Of a DNA stretch of 64,000 nt, positions 53,405 through 64,000 are shown one piece after another. The stretch comes from Piezodorus guildinii (Eukaryota; Arthropoda; Insecta; Hemiptera; Pentatomidae). Position 1 is the first letter of the stretch. Each line of letters opens with the position of its first letter. The stretch spans positions 1 to 64,000 of the forward strand of contig JAJSOM010000006.1 in NCBI GenBank assembly GCA_023052935.1, in the 5' to 3' direction. Under the pieces are notes generated by a model that was given only the letters and a program-made list of their open reading frames with translations, made no database searches and had not been told where the DNA came from. The translations under genes and the position numbers were made by a program.

Positions 53405-56107
53405 TTACGGTAAGAGGTCTCTTGGCCATCTTCTTTTCAGTCGCCTCGGTGGATTGTCAGGAATAGATGTTGAGGAAAGGTCACGGATAAGCGGATTTGA
53501 GTGGGCAGAAAGTTTGGAATGGAAGGATGTATATCTGGATCGGGCTAAGTCTTCAACTAATGGAATATTTAGGTCTTTATGGATAATTTTATTTGTAACA
53601 AAGTATGGAGCATTAAGGATTTTTCGAAGGATTTTGGATTGCAGGGATTGGATGCGAGAGGAGTTTGATGGTTTAGTGGACCCCCATAACTCAATGCCGT
53701 AGGTCCACATAGGCCTAATAATGGTTATATAAATGAGTCGTTTGTAGTAAATAGGAAGTTTTGAGCGTTTGTCGAGTAAGTGTTGTAGTAATCGGTATCT
53801 ACGCGCAGTTTCCTGTCGTTTCAGTCTAGTATGAGGGTTCCATGTGAGGCGTTTGTCTAGGTTTAGTCCTAAGTACCGGATCTGTTCAACAGGAGTAAGT
53901 AAGATATTGTTAAAGGATACGGTGGGGCAGGAAGTCATAGGTTTACGACGTAGAGTGAAGGTTATTTGATAGGATTTATTTTAATTCTCCAGTTCTGACA
54001 CCATTTTTCGATGGCTGATATCTATCTGACGAACCATCTGGTTCTGCAGGATTCGGGATGCAACAACAGGATCATTATTCACAGATAACACACATGTGTC
54101 ATCAGCGTAGGTAGTAAGGATAGTGCTAGGTTGGATAGGAATATCAGCTGTATATACTGTATAAAGGATCGGACCCAGGATACTACCTTGAGGTACACCG
54201 GCTGATTGGATGAATACGGATGAGTAGGAGAGATTATGTTGGAGTTGGAAGGTTCTATCAGTTAGGTAGGAGCGAATTAATAGGAAATACGTTGGGGTGA
54301 GGAATTGGCGAAGTTTGTAAAGCAGTCCTGGATGCCAAACTCTATCAAAAGCCTGTTCTACATCAAGAAAGGCTCCTGTGCAGTACATTCCGCGTTCCAA
54401 TGTGGAAGATATTACATCCACCACACGATGGCACTGTTGTATGGTTGAATGAGATGACCGAAATCCAAACTGGTGGTCAGGAATCACATTTTTTGAATCA
54501 AGGATGGGATAAAGGCGTTTTAGGATGAGTTTTTCTAGAATTTTTCCAATAATGGGTAGAAGAGAAATAGGACGATAGGACGATGGGCTTTCTAGTGGCT
54601 TCTTGGGTTTTGGTATCATTTTGATGATGGAATGTTTCCAGGCGTCGGGAAAATAGGTAGAGCGGAGTGTGGCATTGTATATGTAGGTGAGGAAGAGGAT
54701 AGCTTTGCGAGGGAGTTGTTTTAGGATGTGAAATGTAATAAGATCATGGCCAGGAGCTTTTTTGGATGGTGATTTATTAATGATGTAAAGGATTTCAGAT
54801 GGGTGAAACGCCTTGGGAGGAAGGGACATTTGGAGAGGAACAGTTAGTTCTGCTTCAACATGTTCAATGTGGATTGGGTTAAGGATATCAGGGTAAGGAT
54901 CAAACGTTCTGGAAAGGTGTTCACCGAATGTTTGAGATTTGTCCTCGTCGGAGCGTGTCCAGGTCTTGGAGTCAGTGAGGAGTGGATGATTGAAGCTTTT
55001 GTATTTTAGTAGTTTTGTAGTGGTGATCCATAATGATTTGTCTGAAGTTGTTAGGTGTTCTGTAAAGTCCTGAAAGTTTTGAATTTTGAACTTCTGTATT
55101 TCTGTCTTAAGGTTGTTTGTCAGTTTGTTGTGGTGGGTTTTGTCTGATGGATATCTCGTTCTATGCCACTTCGCCCTTGCTCGGCGTTTTTCAATTAGTA
55201 AGAGGCGAATATGTCTTGGCAATTTCGTTTCATCAGAATTCCTACTTTTATAGTGAGATGTGTTTTTGTGTATGGCCGTTTCTATGGCTGTTGTAAATTG
55301 TTTAATGGCGAGGTCTATTTGTTTTTTAGTTTTTAATGGGATTTTTAAGTCAAGTCTGTTTTCCAAGTCATTACGAAAATTGTCCCAGTCAACACGTCCT
55401 TTAATCAGTGATGGAGGATAAGGTTTAGGAATAGAATTTGTGTGCATGAGAAGCAGAATTGGGCTATGATCTGAGGAAAGGTCATCGAAGGATGTGACTG
55501 TAGTGTGGGAGGAGGGGATTTGAGAAGTAACAAAAATATCAAGGATGTCGGGACGTTTCTTAATGGAAGTAGGCCAATATGTAGGTTCCTGTGGTGCCAA
55601 GAGGGAATAGCTACAGGAAGTGGTGAGACGGGAAAGTATCCTGCCACGAGTGTTGGATGTTCCGCATCCCCATCGTTGATCTTTGGCGTTGTAATCTCCC
55701 CCAGCAACGAAGCGCGGACCAAGGGATCGGAATAAGGATTCAAGGTGGTGAATGGTGAGTGAATTACCGGGAGGACAGTATACCGCTGAGATTGTCATAT
55801 TAAATGGATGGGAAGATAAGATAATAGAGGTTGATTGAATGGTGTCAAATGGAGAAGAAGGAAGCATGGAATAAGGAATGGATTTATGGATGAGAATACA
55901 TGAGCCAGCGTGAGATGTGTTGTCTGGGTGATCTGATCGGTATGTGATGTAGTCACGTATGTAAAAGTGTGAGTGTTTAGTGAAATGAGTTTCAGTCACT
56001 AGGGCAATGTCTATGGTATTGTCGCGTAGGAATATGTCCAGTTCGTCTCGGTGATTCAGTAAACCATTTGCATTCCACAAAAGGATGGCTAGGGAGTTTT
56101 TGATCAT
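53405..56107 (-). pseudogene. Jockey ORF2: endonuclease and reverse transcriptase (copy B, one frameshift)
   Basis: Frame 56107-53981 (708 residues), then 53938-53405. Endonuclease: LLWNANGLLNHRDELD, TETHF, SAVYCPPGNS, GGDYNAKDQRWG and SSDHSPILL. RT: KKAPGHDLITFHILK, SYRPISLLPIIGKILEKL, DHQFGFRSSHSTIQQ, FLDVEQAFDRVWHPG, GVPQGSILGP and TYADDTCVLSV, all typical and with catalytic Asp residues. The break comes after the catalytic domain (about 53960-53980). The remaining frame carries the thumb/C-terminal part ending RRLKRRWPRDLLP. It starts as an ATGA overlap with the ORF1 stop. Only one lesion, so the copy is young compared with family F. Confidence 0.9.
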
Positions 56108-57853
56108 TGTGGGATATGGAAAGGAAATTCAGATAGGAGTCTAGTAAGGAGGGTAATGAGAGGTCTTATTGTATTTTGAAGATCTAAAAGAAAGGATGAC
56201 AGGATTGATGTGATTTCGGATGTGTTTTGTGAAGAATAGGAGGAGGTGGAAGGTTCATTGGATGGAGGATTATGCTGTCTAGGGAAAGATAGGGTGCTCC
56301 GTCGGAGTTGCTGAGGAGGTTCCACGTTTGACGGAGCTGCTACAGGTGGGATTACTTGGGAGGATGTAAAGGAGGTGAAAGTTTGCGATTGATCTGGGGT
56401 GGTAACTTGACCCTTAGGACGTTGTTGGTCGGTACATCGATTTTAGGTGTTTTTTGGAGGGATTGGGACATCTGAGGCTGGTGATAGGATTGTTGATGCT
56501 GAAGATGATGATGGGATGGTTGAGGCTGAGGATGATGACGGGATGGTTGAGGCTGAAGATGATGACAGGGTTGTTGAGGCTGAAGTTGATGATGAGGTGG
56601 TTGAGGCTGAAGATGATGATGAGGTGGTTGAGGCTGAAGATGATGATAGGTGTTAGGAGAAGCATCAGGTTCCTGTTGATTATCCTGCTGTTTTCTGGTT
56701 ATGTTGGAGAAAGATTTATTATTGATGTTGGTGGTCGTCGGGCGTGGATCTTCGTGGGTCAAAGGTTTTCCAGAGAGAGCTCGCTCATTGTTTCCTGAAG
56801 GGCCAGGGTTTTGGTAACCTGGAACGTTTCTTTGCAATTTAAATGCAATATTTTCATTTTTGCGGCGCTGCATGGTTTTGTACACCAGACAACCTTTGTA
56901 ACTCGCCGGGTGCCCTTCACCACATAGTGCACATATTGCTGGCGTTTCTCTTGGCTTCGGGCATGTATTGGACGCATGCGGCCCAGCACATTTCACACAC
57001 CTGTCCTGGTGGTCACAATAGGTTTTTGTGTGACCCAGGGTTTGGCACTTTGTGCATTGTACGATATATACTCTCTGCTTTGGCTCTTCGAAGCGTATGC
57101 ATGAATATGCAAGTCTATTAACACGGAAAATATCGGAATTGTTGGCTGCTGGTTCAAGGTCTACAAAAAAAAGAGGTAAAGGATATTTTTCGACTGGGTG
57201 CAGTACATTAGAAATCTGTCTAACATTGTGGCCTAGCCTTCTATGCCCTGTTTGATGGCTGAAGTGGAAGTAGTAGAGTGAAGTCCCCTCAGAACTACCC
57301 TATATGACTTATCTTCCTTAAGCTGGTAGCAGTGAAAGTCGTAATTTTTTTCAGTCAAGTGAGTCACTAATTTTTTATAATGTTCCTTGGTGGTCGGTCG
57401 TGTTTATTTTCACATCTTTTAATCGAGAAAAGCATTTAAAATTAGTTTGTCCGATTAACTTAGCTATTTCGTTTGCGAAGGAAACAAAATTCGTAACGTG
57501 AGAAACAAAGACTGGAGGTGGTTCAGGCTCTGAATGACTTGGTGTTGCGGTTTCGGTTTGGATATTAGTGAGGGCTACGAATTATTACTGGTAGGAATAG
57601 TAGGTATGACTTGTGCGGCTGGGGTGGTTTCTTGTGAAGGTCCAGGTAAATCGACTATGGATTTACTACGGGTGATAGGTACAGAGATTTGTTTTTTGCT
57701 GTTTTTATTTTTTTTCTTATTAGGAGATCCTCCTGGAACAATGTTGCGCTGACGTTTTTGGAGAGTCCTCCTTTTTAAATATTGGGAGTCAGTTTCGCTA
57801 ACTTCTGAGAAAGCTGTCTCTTCATCCGTCTCCATACCCGAAGATTCGCCCAT
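56104..57853 (-). pseudogene. Jockey ORF1 (copy B, disrupted)
   Basis: Starts MGESSGMETDEET at 57853, runs to a TAG at about 57577, continues in the same frame past it, then breaks. The later frame 56996-56352 holds the end of the knuckle region (CALCGEGHPASYKGC) and a low-complexity tail. 56325-56104 completes the C-terminus. CCHC knuckles are at about 56920-57090 on the minus strand. The tail contains an internal minisatellite (about 56480-56650) of 27-bp units encoding HHLQPQPPH-like repeats. Probably an RNA-binding chaperone of the LINE particle when intact. Confidence 0.82.
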
Positions 57854-57880
57854 TTTTTTTTTTAAATAAAGAGAAAAAAT

Positions 57881-58015
57881 AAATAAATTCAAAATAAAAA
57901 ATATATATATATATCTGTAGTAAAATAAAAATAAAAGTTTAACTTCTTGAGTTTAAAAATTATTTACACAAACAGAGAAAGAAAAAGAAAACAAACAAAT
58001 CATTTTTATAATAAC
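57881..58015. other. Spacer between head-to-head Jockey copies
   Basis: Short AT-rich segment with a (TA)n stretch near 57900. The 11 bp at its right end (58005-58015, TTTATAATAAC) are the target-site duplication of copy C. Confidence 0.6.
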
Positions 58016-58367
58016 GATATGTAGGAGATCGCCATGGTGACCGTGTAGTGATAAGCATGTGCTCTCATTGTCTCTATTGGAAATGTGATTTATTCATTTT
58101 TATAAACTGTATTTAAGAGTGATTATTAGCTCAAAAGGACAAGTTATTAGTCTACTTTAAGAAGTTATAGTAAGTTAAAGTAATTATAAGTGTGTAACTA
58201 AAAACAAAGTGAAAAACATGTGAAGTGTGCAAGGTTAGTTTTTTTAACCATTAATTTATCTAATTAAATAAGTTTAAAACTTTAAAAACACTGTGTTTTT
58301 GTGTAAATATTGTTCCAAAACATTGTTTTTCGTGCGATCCGGTAAGTAAATAGACGAAAAGAGAGCA
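58016..58367 (+). promoter_or_regulatory. 5' UTR and presumed internal promoter of Jockey copy C
   Basis: Untranslated leader between the target-site duplication and the ORF1 ATG at 58368. Jockey-type LINEs carry an internal RNA polymerase II promoter at their 5' end. Here the start GATATGTAGGAGATCGCC is plausible as the transcription start because the element boundary is fixed by the duplication, but I cannot define promoter elements by eye. Confidence 0.5.
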
Positions 58368-59618
58368 ATGGCGTCTGAAAATGTAACCAATATGGACCTA
58401 CAAGAGGCAGGCTCTTCAACTATGTCAGAAGAAAATAACGAGTGGGAGGTGATTACAGGACGAAAAAGACCATCATCGTCAGCAGATCCTAGACTATACA
58501 TAAAAAAATCAAACACAATAGAAACTAGCAACAGATTTGACCCTCTTTTAAATATGACCGCAGCAGAATCCGAGAAACAATCAAACTCAATAGAAAATAA
58601 CAAAGTTAAGCCACCACCCATATTCCTAAAAGGAATACAGAATATAGAAGCATTGATTGCGTTTTTAAAAAAAGAAATAGGCTCTAGTTACTTTAGTATC
58701 AAATCAACACCCAGAAATTTAATTTTATACCCAGCTACCCCAGACTCCTACAGAACAGCTGTTCGCTGTTTAAAAAAAGTAAATGCCGACTACCACACGT
58801 ATCAACTGTCGGAAGACAAAAATCCAAGAGTAGTTATTAAAGGACTTCATCCATCCACACCAACATCAATAATAAGTGAAGAACTAAAAGCTAAGGGCTA
58901 TGAAGCTGTGAACATTACGAATGCTATCTCAGCCAGAACCAAACTACCTCTTCAAATGTTCTTTGTCGATATTTCTAAAAATACATTCAATGAGAAAGTA
59001 TTTGAATTAAACTACATTTATTATACAAGGATAAAAGTAGAAGAAATTCGAAAAAAGAGGGAAATACCTCAGTGCTTCAGATGCCAGGGATTTGCCCATA
59101 CAAAATCGTACTGTAATCACCAACCACGCTGCGTACGATGCGGAGAGCCCCATGAAAGCGCTGCATGCATAAAAACTAGGGAGGCGCCGGCCAAATGCGC
59201 TAATTGCGGAGGGGCACACCCCGCTAATTACAGAGGATGCCAGACCCTCAAGAACCTGCGAGCTCAGAGAACCCAGAGTTACCGCCCTACACCGGTAGCT
59301 GTCCCACCTCCTCTGGATCCAGGACATTTTCCAGCCCTGCTAAATGGTCTTCAACATCAGCCTTTCGAACCTGTCGGTGTAAACCCCAGAATGGAGCGCC
59401 CAAACTGCCCTCGGCCCAACGTGGAAGCTCAGCCTCAGCCGCATCTAAGATCAGGTATGAGGGAAGGCAGTAGTCAGCTGATACCACCAGCTGGACCTGA
59501 ACCTTATTTACAATCAAACGTACTAAATAATTTAAATGCCCTCATTCAGCCCCTTTACAGCCTAATTAGCCAATTATCGCACTTAACACAAACATTAGCA
59601 GCAACGTATGGACATTAG
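58368..59618 (+). CDS. Jockey ORF1 nucleic-acid-binding protein (copy C, intact)
   Basis: An uninterrupted 416-residue frame. The N-terminus is acidic and polar. About residues 90-215 match the PRE_C2HC-type region preceding the knuckles (LSEDKNPRVVIKGLHPSTP near residue 150). Three CCHC-type knuckles start at about residue 236: CFRCQGFAHTKSYC, CVRCGEPHESAAC and CANCGGAHPANYRGC. A Pro-rich tail follows. It is expected to coat the LINE RNA in a ribonucleoprotein and assist target-primed reverse transcription. The start at 58368 is the first ATG after the 5' UTR and gives the family-typical length. It overlaps ORF2 by 11 nt. Confidence 0.9.
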   Translation: MASENVTNMDLQEAGSSTMSEENNEWEVITGRKRPSSSADPRLYIKKSNTIETSNRFDPLLNMTAAESEKQSNSIENNKVKPPPIFLKGIQNIEALIAFLKKEIGSSYFSIKSTPRNLILYPATPDSYRTAVRCLKKVNADYHTYQLSEDKNPRVVIKGLHPSTPTSIISEELKAKGYEAVNITNAISARTKLPLQMFFVDISKNTFNEKVFELNYIYYTRIKVEEIRKKREIPQCFRCQGFAHTKSYCNHQPRCVRCGEPHESAACIKTREAPAKCANCGGAHPANYRGCQTLKNLRAQRTQSYRPTPVAVPPPLDPGHFPALLNGLQHQPFEPVGVNPRMERPNCPRPNVEAQPQPHLRSGMREGSSQLIPPAGPEPYLQSNVLNNLNALIQPLYSLISQLSHLTQTLAATYGH

Positions 59619-62309
59619 TACTCTAACTGTTGGCTCCTTGTCAATCCTCCTTTGGAATACTAACGGACTACTTCGACATAAGACTGAATTGGAAATTTAT
59701 CTTCATCAAAAACGTATCGACATTGTACTTTTGACAGAAACTCATCTCACATCACGCAACAAACTTTCTATACCTAACTATAATTTGTAAAGAACAGACC
59801 ATCCCGACAATACTGCACACGGAGGGACAGCCATATTAATAAAATCGACACTAAAACATTACCCTATACACGTAGACTCAATGGCTCAGATACAAATAAC
59901 AGGAATACAGTTACAGACTAAATACAAAAACATAACACTAGCTTCTATTTACTGTCCCCCTAAATATATCATTACCGATCAAATGTTTATTGATTTATTT
60001 AACTCGTTTGGTAGAACGTTCCTGGCAGGGAGTGACTTTAATGCAAAACACAAAACTTTGGGTTCTCGTTTGTGCACGCCAAGGGGCAGAAAACTCAAAT
60101 CTGCTATTGACCACTTATCATTGAACGTATTTTCTCCTGACAAACCGACTTACTTACCAAATTCTTGTCACAAAAAACCTGACGTACTTGACATATTTGT
60201 AGCCAAAGATTTAACGACTCTACCAATTACAGTTACAACTGAAACAGACCTTGGCTCAGATCATTTACCGGTGAACCTGATGTTGGGGGTGGAGAAAATC
60301 TTTGCGGAAAGAAGACAGTCGCTTACCTACGGAATCGTGGATTGGGATCTATTCAATAAGCATATTAATGCCCAGCTCACTGTCCCTAAAGCACTAAAAA
60401 CTGGAAATGACTTAGAAGATGCAGTTGAACTCTTCACTTCAACCGTTCAAGAAGCTGCATGGTCCTCACAACAAATAAGGAGAAGACCAGGAATAACTTC
60501 GCCATCCTACCCTCAATATATCAGGGACCTAATCCGAGCCAAGAGACGATCACGCAAACAATGGCAAACTAACAGACTTCCTTCAGACAGACGAATCTTC
60601 AACAAACTTAACAATGAACTTAAAACAGAAATACGAAAATTTAAACAAACTAACTTTGACAAATATCTGGAAAACCTGACAACCGACGACAACAGCCTTT
60701 GGCGACATACCAAACGAATTCTGAAACAACAAGAAGTTTCTGCCCCATTGAGAAACGATGATGGTTCTTGGGCCGTGTCGGATAAAGACAAATCTGAAAT
60801 ATTCGTTGACTATCTTTCAAGTGTTTTTCAACCTCACACAGACTTAACAGAAATACAGCACGAAAATTATGTACAGAAATTCTTGGACTCTCCTCTTCCC
60901 ATGTCTCTTCCACCAAAATCCTTTACTCCTTCCGAGGTATCTAGACAGATTATGAAAATGCCGAAAAGAAAGACTCCTGGTTACGACCTTATCACTGCTG
61001 AGGTGCTTCAAAAAATCCCCAGAAAAGCTTTAGTATTTCTTACTACATTATACAATGCTATACTCAGGACGACCAAATTCCCCATTCAATGGAAATATTC
61101 TACGATTTCAATGATACATAAACCTAATAAAGACAAACACAGACCTGATTCCTACAGACCAATTAGCCTTCTTCCAGTATGCTCAAAAATATTTGAAAAA
61201 TTATTGTACGGACGCATTATTAACATACTGACTGACCACAACATATTACCAGACCATCAATTCGGATTTCGCTCTTTTCACTCCACAACACAACAGCTAC
61301 ACAGAGTAACGGACTTTATTTCCACAGCACTTGAACTAAAACAATATGCTTCTGGGGCATTTTTCGATGTTACTCAAGCTTTTGATAGGGTGTGGCACCA
61401 GGGTCTTCTTTTTAAACTAAAACCCATACTTCCAAGCACTTATTATCTAGTTTTACAATCTTTTCTCTATGACCGCTTCTTTTCTGTCCGACAGGGTTCC
61501 GAGACCTCATCAGTCAAGCCAGTCTCTGCAGGAGTTCCCCAAGGTTCTATCCTGGCCCCACTTCTGTACTTAATATACACATATGACTTACCGACAAACG
61601 AAAACATCCTAACTGCGACATATGCCGACGATACTGCAATTATTACTAAAAACACAGACCCTACACAGGCCAGTATGACTTTACAACATACTTGGACAAT
61701 GTACAAAACTGGTGTAGGAAATGGAAATTAAAGATTAACCACGACAAATCACTACATGTTACATTTACACTTAGACATGGAACCTGCCCTCCAGTTTACG
61801 TAGACAATCACCAGATACCACAATCAAACACAGTAACGTACTTAGGACTTATTTTTGACAAAAGGTTGACATGGGGCCCACACGTTAAGACTAAACGTAA
61901 AACTCTAAATTTTCGACTGAGACTATTGTATTCGATACTTCATAGACATTCTAAATTACCAATCAGACAGAAACTTAACGTATACACTTATTTATTAAAA
62001 CCAATATGGACTTACGCTTGCCAAATATATGGACCTGCTAAAAAGACACACATACGAAAAATACAAACATTTCAATCGCAATTTTTAAGACTGGCAACGA
62101 ACTCACCACCATATGTTTCAAACGATACCCTTCATACTGACTTACGTATTCTTACTATAACAAACCACATTCGATCGACTTACAAACGATTTCACGACAA
62201 ACTAAATGGACACATAAACAAACTTGTGCAAAACATGGCTACAACCGACATACCATCCATAACTCGGCGTAGGCTGAAAAGGAGTTGGATGAGGGACCTC
62301 CTGACCTGA
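59608..62309 (+). pseudogene. Jockey ORF2: endonuclease and reverse transcriptase (copy C, two lesions)
   Basis: Starts at ATG 59608. The frame meets TAA at 59788, resumes in the same frame to 61731, and shifts to the frame ending 62309. Endonuclease: LLWNTNGLLRHKTEL, TETHLT (Glu), ASIYCPPKY, AGSDFNAKHKTLG (GGD usually) and GSDHLPVNLM. RT: TPGYDLITAEVLQKI, SYRPISLLPVCSKIFEKL, DHQFGFRSFHSTTQQ, FFDVTQAFDRVWHQG, GVPQGSILAP and TYADDTAIITKN. After the frame break near 61700: WCRKWKLKINHDKS, YLGLIFDKRLTWGPHV and the terminal RRRLKRSWMRDLLT. Without the two lesions it would be about 900 residues, the usual length. Confidence 0.88.
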
Positions 62310-62479
62310 AAATATAGTTCTGCTTAATGTCAGGAGGATGCACCACTGGGTGCTGTCTCCCTCATGCCTGCCCACGCCATGTTTACTTAGATCTTAGCAC
62401 ATTTGCTTATTGTAATTTTTTTTACAGGTGTAAATAAAATATTAAGTGAAAAACAAAAAAAAAAAAAATTTATAATAAC

Positions 62480-62857
62480 AAAATAAATGAGAATGATAAA
62501 ATAAAATTATTAAAATAATTATTAGAATTAATTGAAAAAAAAAAATTCACAGTCTATGGGCTACGAACTCGCGGCGATAATGGCTCAGTGATAAATTGGT
62601 AGTGCACAGAACAACTGAGCTACCGCAGCGCTGATAACAGGGCTACTACTGCCCAATGATATCCAGTGCGAAGCAGGATGCGGGACAGAACCCGTCTCCC
62701 ACGTGGAGACCTATACAGCTAACAGCGAGCACTATTTATCACACATTTTTTTAAATTGAAATTAACAACTGTAAATTACAAATCAACAAGTAAATATAAT
62801 TGCTTGCTATTAATTTTTGATCTACCGTTTTATTTTACAAAACATTCGATTTTCCAA
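62480..62857 (-). repeat. Possible tRNA-headed SINE fragment plus LINE 3' UTR fragment
   Basis: On the minus strand, 62645-62560 shows a box A-like TAGCTCAGTTGTTCTGTGC and a weaker box B-like GAGTTCGTAGCCC. The flanking body to 62745 is less AT-rich than its surroundings. It could be a third SINE family, but I see no second copy. 62750-62857 matches 6700-6817 and resembles a minus-strand Jockey 3' UTR, ending exactly where Jockey copy D begins. Confidence 0.35.
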
Positions 62858-63622
62858 TCGAAGAGCCAGGACAGAAAGATGAGATAGTACAATGTGCAAA
62901 CTGTCAAAATCTTGGGCATACGAAGGGATACTGTCATCATCCAGCCAGATGTGTCAAATGCGCCGGCCCACATGCTTCTAGCACCTGTTTAAAGCCTCGG
63001 GACACCCCAGCGAAATGTGCACTGTGCAGTGAAGCTGAAGATCCGTCGAACTCGAGGAGCCAGCGTTTATCAACCGCCATCAAGTTCCAACACATCCACC
63101 TATTCTGCAATAGCCAACATACCTCTGCCCCGACCTCAGTCGCCTCAAACCTCCACATCACATCCTCAAACATCCCATCCTCAACCCCAGATCCCCTATT
63201 ACCAGTCACAGAGCTTAAAATCACAGCCTCAGAGAACTCAACCTAAACCTCAAAATTCCCATCCTCAGACGAAAATACCAATTAATGACCCAAAACCTGC
63301 TCCTCTAAGGGTAAAATTACAACCACTAATCTCTCCACAGACCAATCCCCAACATCCACCTTCTTTAATGCCCACAGTTCAAGACCATTTCTCATTAGAA
63401 GCTCATGCTGAACCTCATCAACTCCCTCAGAGAAAAATCCTACCCACTCCGAGAGGAATAAATCCTTTATCCCTAGATACTCCTGCCTATCTCTATCAAC
63501 CTCCAATTGATATAACATCTATTCTTTCATCCTTTCTTCTAGACCTCCAAAACACCATCAAACCACTCATCAATCTCCTTACAAATCTCCTATCACAGCT
63601 TCCTATTAATCTTCCAAAATGA
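62858..63622 (+). pseudogene. Jockey ORF1 (copy D, 5' truncated and frameshifted)
   Basis: Begins abruptly inside the knuckle region: EEPGQKDEIVQCANCQNLGH, CVKCAGPHASSTC and the start of a third knuckle CALCSE, where a small deletion shifts the frame near 63035. The tail (63017-63622 frame) is rich in Pro, Gln and Ser. It ends at TGA 63620-63622, overlapping the ORF2 ATG. Confidence 0.8.
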
Positions 63623-64000
63623 ACAAGCAGACCCTAACTATTCTCCTATGGAATTCCAATGGTCTGAATAATCACAAAAACGAACTAGACATCTTTCTTC
63701 ACTACAATCACATTGACATTGCTCTGATTACTGAGACTCATTTCACAACTCATTCTCACTTTTACATACGGGACTACATTACTTACAGATCAAATCATCC
63801 AGATAACACATCCTATGCAGGCTCATGTATCCTTATTCACAAATCCTTACCCCACTCTCTGATTCCCTCCACTCCAACAGACACCATTCAGTCAAACTCT
63901 ATCACCTTATCCTGCCACCCTTTTACCACAACGATCTCAGCTATATACTGCCCTCCTGGTAATTCCTTATCCTATAATCATCTTGATACCTTATTCAGAT
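63619..64000 (+). CDS. Jockey ORF2, N-terminal endonuclease (copy D, cut by window end)
   Basis: Open from ATG 63619 to the window edge: LLWNSNGLNNHKNELDIFL, ALITETHFTTHSHF with the catalytic Glu, YRSNHPDNTSYAGSC and SAIYCPPGNSLSYNHL. It encodes the start of the APE-type endonuclease that nicks target DNA. It is almost identical to the deleted copy at 7540-7860. Whether it stays open beyond 64000 cannot be seen. Confidence 0.82.
   Translation, partial: MNKQTLTILLWNSNGLNNHKNELDIFLHYNHIDIALITETHFTTHSHFYIRDYITYRSNHPDNTSYAGSCILIHKSLPHSLIPSTPTDTIQSNSITLSCHPFTTTISAIYCPPGNSLSYNHLDTLFR

Larger units (their letters stand above)
53259..57880 (-). mobile_element. Jockey-type LINE, copy B (near full length)
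   Basis: Minus-strand element with a T-run at 53259-53275, a short 3' UTR, ORF2 and ORF1 including its N-terminal Met region at 57853. The 5' end lies near 57880. ORF2 has one frame break near 53960; ORF1 has an in-frame stop at about 57577 and further frame breaks near 57400 and 57240. It lies head to head with copy C, about 140 bp from it. Close relative of copy A. Confidence 0.88.
58016..62468 (+). mobile_element. Full-length Jockey-type LINE, copy C
   Basis: 4453 bp bounded by the direct repeat TTTATAATAAC (58005-58015 and 62469-62479). It has a 5' UTR of about 350 bp (58016-58367), ORF1, an overlapping ORF2, a 3' UTR and a terminal A-run. It has only two lesions that I can see (a stop at 59788 and a frame break near 61700-61730), so it is the best-preserved element in the window. 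It forms a different subfamily from copies A and B (different ORF1 N-terminus and tail). Confidence 0.9.

Noticed and set aside
56447..56798. Strongly acidic repeat frame (EDDDGMVEA) on the plus strand.
   Set aside because: Antisense of the His/Gln/Pro-rich minisatellite in Jockey ORF1.

Overview
The window reads as nuclear DNA of an arthropod, most probably an insect. It is AT-rich and contains spliceosomal introns and dense layers of decayed retroelements. The LINE families (Jockey-type with CCHC gag-like ORF1, RTE-type, and an RNase H-bearing I-type), a Penelope-like element, a Ty3/Gypsy element and tRNA-headed SINEs fit a hemipteran-like genome, but that assignment is inference. There are no prokaryotic operons, rRNA genes or convincing stand-alone tRNA genes.

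The only host gene I can support is an ankyrin-repeat gene present in two copies about 21.6 kb apart. Copy A (1058-1519) shows only its last exon because the window cuts it. Copy B shows four short exons of 66-78 nt (20933-21496) plus the same last exon (22715-23176), and every visible junction is phase 0. The duplication also copied an intronic LINE tail, the 3' flank and the end of a neighbouring LINE (1-3065 versus 21639-27186). A second duplication copied 2892-6568, including a SINE sitting inside a LINE, to 49426-53258.

Layout: 1-8.9 kb holds ankyrin copy A and degraded Jockey-type LINEs. 8.9-12.3 kb is a diverged satellite-like array. 13-16.4 kb is AT-rich with two small palindromic elements. 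16.4-20.7 kb is a degenerate Penelope-like element (RT plus GIY-YIG) with inverted terminal repeats and a hammerhead-ribozyme-like core, interrupted by an RTE LINE and a SINE. 20.9-23.2 kb is ankyrin copy B. 24.0-26.5 kb is a 2.5 kb foldback element with two nested levels of tandem repeats, inserted in a LINE tail whose empty site survives at copy A. 28.0-31.6 kb is a comparatively GC-rich, 5'-truncated Gypsy element. 33.3-35.5 kb holds interspersed repeats and a Penelope-related palindrome. 35.7-44.5 kb carries an RNase H LINE, a large Jockey element and a broken LINE. 44.8-47.9 kb is a large inverted repeat. 49.4-53.3 kb is the second segmental duplicate. 53.3-64 kb holds a Jockey copy and a nearly intact Jockey copy head to head, then a third copy running off the end.

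The elements supply their own machinery (endonuclease, reverse transcriptase, nucleic-acid-binding ORF1). Most carry stops, frameshifts or truncations, so apart from the ankyrin genes the window is mainly a record of insertions and duplications. The strongest candidates for a second look are the foldback element, the Penelope element with its ribozyme-like termini and small palindromic relatives, and the fast-diverging ankyrin gene pair.
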